Shown in pieces: positions 26,201-38,200 of a stretch of 64,000 nucleotides of DNA. Location of the stretch: NCBI RefSeq assembly GCF_028858725.1, contig NC_084773.1, positions 10,716,350-10,780,349 on the forward strand, read 5' to 3'. The notes beneath the pieces are model-generated. The model was not told the origin of the DNA. It ran no database searches and saw only the letters and a program-made list of their open reading frames with translations. The position numbers and the translations under genes were made by a program. The DNA is from Colius striatus. Its lineage: Eukaryota; Chordata; Aves; Coliiformes; Coliidae. Every line of letters starts with the position of its first letter. Position 1 is the first letter of the stretch.

Positions 26201-29200
26201 ACAACCCAAACACACCAAAAGCCCTAACAACAACACGCCAGTAGTGGAAACAGACCAGTGCCATGGAGCCACACTGCAGTAAGAAAACCAGCCAGCTCTG
26301 CCCAGAGCGGGAGCCGCAGAAAGCGCGAGTGCAGAGACATGAGGCCAGAACACACATCCCTGATGAAACATTTTGGTCTCAGGCTGTCAGGCTCGTAATC
26401 ATTTCTTAGAATTATGAAAGGCACCTTGACCTCAGGCCCTTCACAACTGGTTTTAAAGTGCCTGATAAAAGGCCCAGCAGAGGTGAACGAGCCCTTTTAC
26501 CAGGGATCCACAAGGGGCTCTGGGCTCGTGAATTAACTGCAGCTTTATGGGGATGGATGGACAGGCATTGGATTAGCAGAGCGTGGCTGCTTAACAGACC
26601 CAGATAACACAGAAGATAACAGGGTGGGGAGAAAAGGCACTTAAGGAAGATTTAGAGACAGCTGCTTGACACTGAACCATTCACACAGCAAATGGGGAGT
26701 CCCTGTTCCTCTGAGCCAGAGGTACGTGACTATATCCTGATGGAAGGGAAGGAAAAGGAAGAGAGGGAAGGAGAATTGCACTTCAGTTCTGCCATGCTTC
26801 CTACCAGTAAGGGGTGCAATGTTAAAAGCTGTCATGTCTCATAACAACCCAGGTACTGACTGGCACAGACTAACAGCCAGAAGGTAGTCAAAAGCCGATA
26901 TGGGACCGACATGTGCTAGACTTTGAGCAAAATTATCTCTCTCCACCCACTCTTTTCTCTTTTGGAGAACAGGAATATTTCTGTCCTTCTCCCCTTCTCT
27001 CCATAGTCTCTACAGGGAAGTTGAGATTTCGTACTTTAAAACTGTTTTGTAGTGACAGCAGACAGCAAGAGTTGTGCCTGCCTTCACTTCTCTAAGCACT
27101 ATTACCCCCATGCCATCACATCTCTTTAGGTTGACTTACACAGTCAATGTTATCCGACATATTCAGGATGATGTAGTTTTTCCCTGCAAGGTTGCTCCAG
27201 TCTTTGCAGATCACCTGGAGAGACAAGACAAAGATAGTTGGGTTTGGTAGCAAATGCAGCTCTCCTAATGAAAGTAGGGCTACATAAGGCACAGGAAAGG
27301 GGCTGTGCCATACCCCAAGAGGCACTGCTCCAAGGATCTAACTGTCCTCTAACTCTGTTTAAGGAGGAATCACTACTTCAGCTTAGTACATAGGGCAGGG
27401 ACATGGTTACTGTGCCAGCTTGCTACAGCCAAGCTTATCCTCCATCTCTATCTTGACTCCAGATACTCAGTGGAAAGCTCTCTAGCCTGCAGCCTTATTC
27501 TGCACGTGACCAGCACTAACACAAAACCTAACTATGTTGTCCTTCAATTGGTGAGACAGGACAGCACTTGCAGGAAGGATCAGACACTCAGAGGGGCTAA
27601 GTCACTTGCCCAGGCTCCTGAATACCATGGGGCAGAAAGCAAAATTAAAAGCTTTTCCTGGTAATTTCTCACCAGTCTGCTCCTGCTTCCCATCTTCCTC
27701 TTAACCAGGTGCCAGTGTGCTGGATTCACCTCACACCTCCTCTCCCAGACCGACATCCTCACAGATCACTGTACCCTGCTCCACCTGCTCTGCATCTGGT
27801 CCCTGCAGGCAGCAGCAAAAATAGCACTTCCTTCTCACTCCCTTTCCAGAAATCCTTGGGGCCATTTTTGTCCTGACACTTCCAATAATGCAGGCTGAGG
27901 AAACAAGGAGCTTTCACTGCTGTGCACGTCCCAGAGGGCAGGTGTTTATTAGAAGTAGGACTTTGTGCAGCACATCACTGAGGAAGATGTGAGGGAGCAG
28001 GGTTTTCACCAGGGATGTTGGATACTCTAAGAACTGCTGAGAAAAACTCCCCAAAATTCAGTTTTGGCTAGGGGAACAGAAAAAGCTACTTCCACCAGTC
28101 AGACTTAGTGACATGGCTAAGTTTAAGGGGTTTAAATATCCCTCAAGAGAGAAGTACCCAAATGTCTCCACTGCAACCTCCAACCCACTCCCCACTCCCA
28201 GGACTACCTGTGCTGAGTCCCATGGCAGCTCTGTTGGTGGCATGACCATGCGGGCATCCCCAGCCTGTGGTGACAAGCTCCTCTCTCCTGCCACAGTCTC
28301 AGTTGCTGACTCGGTGTCATTCCAAATGGGATCCAGCACAGGCTCATCAGCTCTGTCCCACGGAGATACAGTAGAAGTGGGGTGCTGCTCACCCCCAGAA
28401 AGAGTCTGGGTGTCAGGGGAGCTGCCCCCAGGAGAAGGTGTCCCCACAGGTGTTTCCACTGTCTCCTCCATTTCAGTTAGTACCGTGGGCTCCAGCATCT
28501 CCCACTCCACTGTGGGCTCTGAAAACTCCTCTCTGACCGAATGCTCTTCCCCACCAGCCTCCACCGTGGTCTCTGCAAGCTCTGCTCTCATGGTAGTCAC
28601 AGTCAGCTCCAAATCTGCACCCCCAACAGTCCACGTGTCCCCCGCTGTAACCTCAAAGGGCTCTTCTGAAATGCTGGGAGACCTTGCAGCAACAGTAGTA
28701 GAAAAAACAGAGGATGCAGGCAGAATACCTGGTCCCATGCTGCTCCCAAGGTCTAAGCCAGGAGGAACAGAGTCTTCCTCTTGCCCTCCTATGGCTGCCT
28801 CAGTCACAATACCTGGCCTGGCAGAGGCTGTAGAAAACAGAATGGAGAAGGAGTCTTCTTGGCTTTCTGGTTCAGAAGATGTAACCTCTGACCTGGAGGT
28901 CTGGAGACTCTCCACTCCTCCTCTGGAGTGGTCTATAGGGAGCAGCCCCTCCTCTTCCTCCAGAGTGCTAGAGAAGGAAGTGTGCAAGTCAGGCTCAACA
29001 AATTCTGCCGGCGGTTGGACAGTGGCTGTTTCCCAGTTGTCCTTCACCTGTGTCCCATTCCCTTTTTGCAGACCCTTCTGAGATGCAGCAGGAAAGCTGT
29101 AATCTAAAAAGAGATCCAAAAGACTTTGTGTCACAAGTAACCATGGACTCTGAAAGGCAGAGAGCTGGCCCCATTATATGCGTCTAGCCACAGAGAAGGT

Positions 29201-32200
29201 CAAATTGCAGAGACTCTCTAAGGTCAGGTAGCCTTCCACTGACAAGAACAATCCCATCCGACATGTGCAGTGCAACCCCCTGCACTTCCCCAGCTCCCTG
29301 TCCCATCCCAGCAAACCCACTTTCCCTCAGGATAATTCACATGTTTGTTTTCACCTCTCCTTTCTGTCCCGAGGCATTTTAACAGCCAATAATAAATAGC
29401 AGTTTTGACACCTGATGTGTTTATGGTGAGGTTATGGCTGTTAGGAATCAGGCTGGGACCCAGAGATTCAGTTCGGACGGGATTCAGAAAGATGTGGAGT
29501 GGTAGCAGCAGTCAGCCACAAGCTAAATGGGAAATAATAGGGAAGAGAAACAAAAGCACAGCAAGCCAAATCTTACTCGCTGGCACAACCAAAAAATATA
29601 ACCAAAGGCTGAATCATCCAGAGCATCTTTGAAATGCAGAACTTCAGTTTATACAGAGCTTCACAGCAGAAATCATCTCACAAACATCTGCATTATGAGA
29701 TTCTCATGTTATTAAGTAACAGTTTTGCTGCAAGGAAAGCAGCAAAACTAATTCCCCTTCTTCCAGCTTCAGCCCCTGGTTGTTCTGTGGTTCTGACCAT
29801 TAATGTACATGATGCTGCAAGCCAAATACAGATGCTGAAAGAGAAGATGCACCTCAGGAATGTCAGGTCAGAACAGGCAGTGGTTTCTTCTGGAAGCCCA
29901 GCAACGAGTTGGGATCCCAAGATAAGCAGAGTATCTGTAAGATCAGTCATATTAAGCTTGGAGTGTCAGGCATAAATCCAGCAGGCATAAATCAGCCTTC
30001 ATCTTTCTTGAGAAACTGCCTGTAGCCAAGGATCTCCACTTCAGCAGTTTGCATCCCAATTAACTCCCTTTTTCCCCAAGACAAGCACAGCACATATTCT
30101 GAATGAGAAAATGAACAAAGATGATCCCTCTGCAGCCAGAAATGAGCACCATGCCCTGTCTGTGGTTACTGTTATTAAGTAAGGGACTGTCTGAAATCCT
30201 CAAAGCCTCCATCTCCTTTCCTGCCTGTCAAAGCAGATGCTCCACTGAGCACAGTGGGAAGCAGCTGTCTGGATACACAAGGAATCCCCCTGCATCTCTG
30301 TCTCCAATCCATCGCTTGCTGCTGATGGAGCGGGTGCAAGCTCCCGGGCAGGGAAAGCCATGTCAGCAAGCATATCCATTGCCTTGGATATTCCCTGGCA
30401 ACCAGGATTGCCCATACTGCTCCTGTGTGCTCCTCCCCATCACTCTTGAGCAGAGAACCACAGTGTTCACTCCACCCTGAGCAGAAGGTGCAAAGATGCT
30501 CCTGTTCAGCTGGCAAATGGCTTCCTTAATTGACAGCTTGTTCCCTTCATGCTGTCAGCAACTCCCTCCAGATGCTGCCCAAAGATTTGCAGCTGTGTGA
30601 GCACCCATTCTGATTGAGACCCTACCCAAGGATTCCAAGGATTAAAAGAGTTTTGCTACTCAACAGCCTACCTGGCGATGCTCCCTCAGAGGCCAAGGAG
30701 ACCAGTTAAGAGCAATCAGCAACAGCACAGCCAAACAAAATCCCTCTTCCCTCTGCTGCCTGGCACTGGCCTTCCCAAAGGCCCTTACCAACAGCTACAT
30801 ATCCCAGTGCCTGCAAAGTCACTGCCTTGACAGACAGATGGAGGTTAATAGCAGGAACAACTACAGACCACAGGATTGAGGACACTATGTTGGGACCCTC
30901 TTCAGACAATGAAGATTTAGTGCATCTCTCAGGGCTCTGCTGCTTCTCCTGATGCAGGGATACTCAGGGTTTGCACAAAATCACTAACCTTAGCAGGAAC
31001 CCCACCTGCCCTGCCCTGCCCTGACATGGGTGAAAAGCAAGGGCTTCACCCCTCAAAACAAGGGCCTGTCAGATGAGATGCTTTTTTCAAGGATCAGTGA
31101 TCCAATCTACCATCTCCTTTCCCTAAAGACACACTCTGCTATTCTCAACTCCTCTGCAACTACTCTCTTCCCTGTCCCTCTTCCCACCTGGAGGAGAGCA
31201 CAAACTGGCAGATGGGCAGAGAAGAAAAACAAACCAGGAGAAAACAGCATGAGGTTTGCCCCAAGGGAACTAGAAATATTCCTGGTCTGTCAGCTCTCCT
31301 TTGAAGTTACACAGTCGACCTTTCTTTAAGGGGCTTTGTCACAGATTAAACCAGCTCCCACACGGGAGAGCCCTGCATGGTGTAGCCATGATGCCTTTCT
31401 AGAAACAAGATCTAAGGACTCCAGAGGGACTGCCATCTCTCCTGGGTGATGGAAGCTCAGGGAGAATCCATCCCACTCTCTCCTGGCAGGCTTGTCTTAC
31501 AAGGCAGCCAAAGGCTGAGCTGTTTCTCTGGGCACACAAATCAACAAGGCAGAAGCACACGCAGGAATCCTCACACTCACCGCTAACTGAGTTAGCATCC
31601 CCATGCTAAGCTGGGAGCATCCTTCTCTTGCCTGGTTTGTAAAGCCCCACTGACTGTAACCTCAAATCTTGCCAAGGGCTGTTATGCAGATTTGCATGTA
31701 AATCAGTGCAACTTGAGGTGTTTTGGTCAGAGTTGTATTGGTTTATGCTCCTTAAAACAAGGAGTTCTCGATACAACTCACTTCCCAAAGAGGTTCAATC
31801 ACTTTCCTCGTTCAGGGATGGTGAGTCAATCCTTCCTTCCAGCTAGGCACTTAGTTCCTGTCTTTTATCACCTCCTGTCATCCTACTACTAAGGGCATCT
31901 GTCCACTTCTCATGATCAAGTCTCTTTGAGGCACTCATATTTTCTTTTGGTTTCTGTGTCTCCTCTACAATTTGAAGGAATTTCTGCACCCTATCCATCT
32001 CCTTGGCGTGATCCCAGCCACTAAGCTGGTCCCAGCGTCTTCCCAAGGCTCCCAGACAAGCTGGTTCCTCCCACCCATCTGTGACATGCAGAGCTAAGAG
32101 GTCCCTCATGCAAAGAGGCTTTTCAGCATTTCTCTTGATTCTCCTTCCTTCCAGCCCTAAGGGAACTCAAAGGGCATCTTCTGTTTTTAGCAGTTTCTCC

Positions 32201-35200
32201 CAACATTTAGCTAGCAGTTTCCCTTCAGCAAGTGGTCTTCTAGAGCCTGTAACTCACTGGTCCTTCCATTTGTCCTCTACTTTCAGTAGACTCTCTACAC
32301 CTGGCTCCCACACCCTGGGCACATGAAAGTGCACCCACACACCTTCCCACCTACCTATGCCAGTGCTATTCACTCCCATGCCCCCCTCTAGTTTCTGTGG
32401 GGAGAAAGTGCAACCATGGAACTGAGAAGTCAGACTCAGGGGCCCTGTGCTCCTGCTGCAGGGTCTCCTGTTAAAAGGAGATAAGTATTATGGAGCTGCC
32501 TGCAATGTCAGATTTGTCAGGCTCATTTATCAGCTCACCTAATTGCAGGAGAGAAGCAGAGCACTGCCAAAGAGAAAGGTGCCTGAGAAGGAAGGATGTA
32601 GTAACTGCACATACCATCACCTCCTTCCCTGGCAGCATCTGCTCTGTAAGTCCCCCACCAAGGTCAGTAGCAGGTTGGAGCACAAGAGGAGCTCGTGGCC
32701 ACACAGAGGTGGCTTTTGCCAAGTAACCCTTTCAGCCACAAACAAGGACAGCCAAGCCACAAAGAAACCAGCCTCATCACAGAGGGGGACAGCTCAGAAG
32801 AAGCTGTCCCAGCACCTCTGGCCAAACAGTCTAGCAGTATGGACCAGATGAGCATAGAGGGCAGCAACAGCTCCACATCATGTGCTCTCCCAGAGCTTCT
32901 CAGTCACACCATCCCCTCGGGAGTCTGGCTCAACGATATGAAATTCCACACCTCCACCTCACCTCTGTGCCACCACATCCTTAGCTACACCCTTCAATGC
33001 TTTCAATCAGTAGCAATATTACTCACATTGCAGCATCCAGCTGTCTTCTCCTCCCCTAAGCCTGCAACCCCTGCTTTTCTCTTCCAAGCTCTCTTGAAAA
33101 GACTCTCAGGTACTGTTTTCTAAAGAAACCATCTCGCACAGCCCCCCTGACACTCAAGTCCTGCCCTTTGCATCTCCCAGGAGACATAGGTCTGGGTCAC
33201 ACAGATCCATTTCCTTTGTCTGGGGAGGTGACTTGCCCTGGGAGACGTGAACATGAGCTCCAAACCTCTGCAACAGCCACCACTTAGGCAATGTCCTGCT
33301 TCCTCTGAAATCAATACCAAAATTTCCCTGACACCAGACGGGCCAAGACCTGGCACTGTGCCAAAGCATGATTACCCAGACAGACATTTAATTCATTACA
33401 TCTCTGCTTCTGCTTCATTCAGAAGAGCTAGTCTCAGTTACTGCCCTACAAGGTTCCCTACTCTATATTTGCCACTGTGAGATGTTTAAAGCAACTGTGA
33501 CAGCTCGGGAAGAGGGTGATCCTCATTGTTTTTAGAACACATAACCTGACCATAAGGTCTTTATTGGATTAAACTGGAAGATCATGTTAACCCATGATTG
33601 AATTACTGATAACTAGAAGGCACTGTAATATAGACAAGAACATTCCTGGGCTCCCACCACAACAACTCAGTCTGACAGCACTATTCATATTAAACAGCTG
33701 CCAGCTTTGGGAAGCGCAGGACAGACCCTGCTCGCTGCTTAAAATGCAGCCAGGTCTGAGGTGCTATCTGCTTGCTGCTTTGCAGTATAGAACAGGGAAG
33801 TTTACTGCAAAAAGGCATACTCCATCTGATTAAAACTGCAGGGGGACTTCAAGGAGGCAAAATGCAATTACTGGTGCTGGAATTGAGCCAGTTGGGGCTA
33901 ATATCCTAATCTTCCACAAGAGCTAGGAGAAGTCACTCTCTGCAACTCCAAGATAAGTCCACACACACAAAAGGGATAATAGCTAAAAGAGAGATCCAGG
34001 GTAGCAAAGTGGTTAGGTCTCATTATGCTTGGAATTTGCTTCAAGTAGAGACTGAGCACTATGTGCTACAGCTGTTCCCAAATAGCCCTGTGCCCTTTTC
34101 CTGCTCACAGTAGGAACTGCAATAAGGCTAGAATAAGCCACCCTCACCTAAACACAAACTGATTGGGGATAGCTGCACCAGAATAAACACTGCACAGAGA
34201 AACTCTTTATCACTGGTCAGGCTTTGACAATAAGGTCTTGGTCAAGAAGGCTTGTCCTGAGACAGATCACCTAACACGTCAGTGTACACTAAACCAGGGT
34301 GTAACCAGGAGGCATCCTGGGAGCTGAGCTCAGGCAGGGGCCTGCTCAGTGATAAGCTTCTTATGGAGACAGTCTTTACCAGGTGCTTCATTTCATTAAT
34401 GCTTGGGTTGAAGACAGTATTAAGAACTGCAGATTTGCTGTCAGTCTGGATGAAGCAGCAGCAGAATTCAGCAAGGCTGAGAGAGACTGGGATCCCTCTG
34501 GCCAGAGGCGAGTAAACCACCACGGAAGGAAGTGAATCTTACCATCAGAGAAGAGTTGGGGATGGAAAATATCCAATTAGCTGGTCAGAAAACTTACTTT
34601 TCTTTGAGTACTGTCCTTCTAACCTGTCTGCCCTGTTAGCCCTCACCCTAGCTCTCCCAGGAATCCCTTCTGCTAATTACTATGAATAATTAAGAGATTA
34701 CAATTTCCCCCTGCCCAAAGCGCCACATGCCATCCTAGTGACCTACCAGCCTATAAGACAAGATTTGATAGCTCCCAGCACAGTCATGCCTTGGTCTTCA
34801 AAGGCACAGCCTTGGAGCTAAAAGAACAGACCCTGGCTGTAATGAAGCAAGCTTCATGCAAACCCACAGATACATTGGAAGATGGGATGTTGCACTCCAA
34901 TCCTTGGAGGCTCAGCTGTTGGATGACGGAAGAGTGAGACAAAGTGTCTTCATTCAACAGACATTCACAAGTCTTGCATCACTTTTCAGGAGTCTGCACT
35001 TCCTAGCAATTAAAGATTAGGCTGCCTCAAACTAGTGCTTTTGCTGGAAAGAGAATATGTGGGGCATTGCATTCTGACTGAGCCAATGCACACTGAAAGG
35101 TGGAAACCAGGGAGCACTCCAGGATGGATATGCCACCATGTAACTCTTTCACAAAAAGTAAAACTAATGACTTTTATCTTCTAGCCCTAAAGCTAGAAGA

Positions 35201-38200
35201 AATGCCCAGGAAATCCAGTGTGACAGCAGGAAACAAGGAGGATCTGAAGCCTCCAGGCAAAACAAGATAGGGAAAGTGGGAAGAAGGGAAAGCAGGAGAA
35301 TGGCCAGACACGAGTCTCTGCAGGCCCATTCTGTCTTCAGGGTTGATCTGTGGCTCAGGCCAGTTTAATACCAAAGGTGAAGCAAAGTAGCCAAACTCAA
35401 ACCCCAACCTAAGAAGCTTCAGCATTTCCTGAAAGCCTGAAGTCAGTGGATGCATAAGTAACGGGTTCACAGCTTCTCTGACTTGCCTCTTGGCTGAAGT
35501 ACGAGTCATATGCTGCTTCCTTCTGTAAGGCCAATGGCACATTCTCCCTAGACCTAACCAATCTCTTCCAGAAGCAGCCCCACCAGGTAGCAGCTGCACA
35601 TAAATTAGCACACATACAGCTGTACACTTCTGTGCACACTCAAACAAAATGAGACAAATCTCAGAGTCTTTCCACAGGCTGGTGCTCACTGGTGTGAATA
35701 TAGATCATGCAGCACAAATCAGCAAAAGTACGTTATTTGAGAGAACCGGAGCCCCAGGCTGAGCTATGCCCTGCTCTGCTCTGACAGCAGGAGTTTGTTC
35801 TCACTTTCTAATGGACTAACAGGTGGCCCTACAGGCCACATGTTTTTCAGAAATATTTTTACAGGATGTTCAAGTGCACTTACAAAAAAAAGAAAGAGAG
35901 CAGCAGCTGCAGATTGTTATTGCTTTTTACCTCTTGCAGCCTCAAAATCACACAAAGGCAGAGGAGTGTCCCCACACAGACTTCAGAAGGACATGAGAAA
36001 AAAAAAAAGATGACTAATACAGCTTTGAACTCCCAGGAGAAGTGGCCTATCTGCAAGATGACCACCAATTACAGGCCCAGTATCTTTACACTAAACACAG
36101 AACGCAGCCAGTACAGGTCTCCTTTCATAGCAGGGAATTTTCTCTCTCCATCAATACAACAATCCTGTTCTGTGCCCTGATTGATACGAGGTCTCGAATC
36201 TGTGCCTGGGATAGAGCTATCAGCTATGCCAGGCTACACTTCACTGCTGTTAGGAGAGAAATCCCACATAAGGAAAACTTACACCAGAAACTTTTTTTCT
36301 TAGAAGAGTCCCAAACAGCTGCTGTTAACGGATTTATATGTTGAAAATAACCTAACAGATGTCATCACACAGTTCCACAAGGTATCACATGGCATCTGTC
36401 ACACATGCAGCAAGTAAGACCCACTGGTTGTGTGCAAAGCACAGGCTTTGTATGACAGGAAAAGGCTGTCCAATTTAGCGATGCTATCACAATATCTTTT
36501 ATTGTAAAATGACACACAGCAGGTTTCTAATTAAATTTTAAGTAGAAATGTGCTCCCAGCTCTTGAATAATTCAAACTGTTCTATTAACCAAGGTTCTGA
36601 AATGCCACTGAGACACGAGCTCTGGACACAGCAACGGCCAGGGGAAAAAAAAAAGTGCTTTGGAAGCACAGAAGTGGTTAACTGGGCAGTGGATAGGGCA
36701 GAGTACACGTAAAGGAGAGCTGAAAGAGCACATCTGTTCATGGAGGAAAGCACTGCAGGCAAGAACGGAAGGAGAGAGGAGTGTGTTCTGCATATAAATG
36801 TGGCGAGGCACGTGCAAGAGGCGAGGCTGGGTTCGGTACCCAGCGCATCCCGCTCTCAATGCACAAGCACACGCTGTTCTCCAAGTCACGTCCAGATCTG
36901 TGAGCACATGCAGGTGCCTGCTGGCACACAAATAAAAGCACCGCTGAGCTGGCTGCCAGCGCCCGGGCGGCTGAGCCAGAGTGTGCCCCAAGGATGCGCT
37001 GGCAGGAGCAGTCCCTGGCCGCCACGCACAGCCCTGCGTGGCCAGCACCCGCACAGCTTCCCCACGGCCAGGGAGCCACATGACCCACAGGGCCAGAGGA
37101 GTTTAGCAGCAACGTTAGGGAGCAGTTGGTGGAGGAGACCTAAGCTGGGATGGCCTGTGCCCCACAGAGCCTGCACTGTGTCTCAGTAGGCAGCCTGGGC
37201 CGTAGCAGTAGGGCAGCCCTCAGCCCTCTGTAAGCACGGGGCTTTTTTAAGGTCACAGAAATAGGAGTGAAGATAAAACAAGGCCGGTGCTTTCTAATTG
37301 TAGACCTCAGTCAGACCTGCTGAGACAGGGGCAGCAATACCAGATAAGGGAGGAGGGATAAGGCTGAAGCCTAGCCCCTGGGTAACACTTAATACATGCC
37401 CCACATGACACTTAAGAACAGAAGTATGTGAAATAATCTCTTAAACTACTGGAAACCCTGCAATGCTCCTCCCTCTTCCTCCCATCCCTCTACCTGAGAG
37501 CATTTCAAAGCCAACAAAGGGCTCAGGGGGAGACCACTGAGGGGGCTCGGTGGTCCCAGAAAAGACTCCACAGAGGAAAGCAAGCTCAAATGCTAATGAA
37601 ACACGTTTTGGCCGTAACTCCCCAGGAAGAAGACAAAACAGGTTAGGTAATAGGACAGTTGCCCAAGGGAAAAAACCTGCTGTCTTCTCTCAGGCCAAAT
37701 TCCCAGTGAAGTCAGAGAGTGAGGATTCTACAATTTGGTCCAGGGAACCTAGATTTGACTCAAACCCCAAGATGGCCTCAATCTCTGAGATGGGATCTTG
37801 AGCCTTTTAGGTTGTGCTTAATTGACAGCAACAGAAAGGAGAGAGAAGAGTGCATAAGAGAAGGAGGGAGAGAAATGAGGGCACAAGGCAATGGGAAACT
37901 AGGTGGAGGCAATACTTTTCCCAGCTCATAGCAGCTCTGGAATAAAGGCTTAGTGCTATCTTGGTTTCTAAAGCCTATGCTTGCTCAGGGTTCACTGGGG
38001 ACACATCAGGCACTGAGGTGAGAAAATAGAGCTGACGTTTAATCTCAGACCCTCTTAGCGAGAGTTGTGTCAAAGCAGGAAGACAGATCTCTGCATCCTT
38101 CCCCCTCCCCAGAGCCCCCTGCAGAGCAGGGAGAACGGGGTAAAAACAACCTACCTGTTGCCGGTCCCAAGTCCAGACTGGAGTCGTTGAGCTCTCCCCC

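Larger units (their letters stand above)
20254..28207 (-). other. PODXL2 introns 3-7
   Basis: The stretches 20254-20578, 20759-22505, 22568-24076, 24234-27139 and 27215-28207 are introns. Besides the CR1 tail near 21.0 kb I see no repeat, RNA or extra exon in them. Confidence 0.75.
29104..38154 (-). other. PODXL2 intron 2
   Basis: This is a 9.05 kb intron. It holds a CCCTG-type tandem repeat (31,006-31,023) and a GC-rich patch at about 36.78-37.22 kb, described separately. No additional exon or transposon was recognised. Confidence 0.75.
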
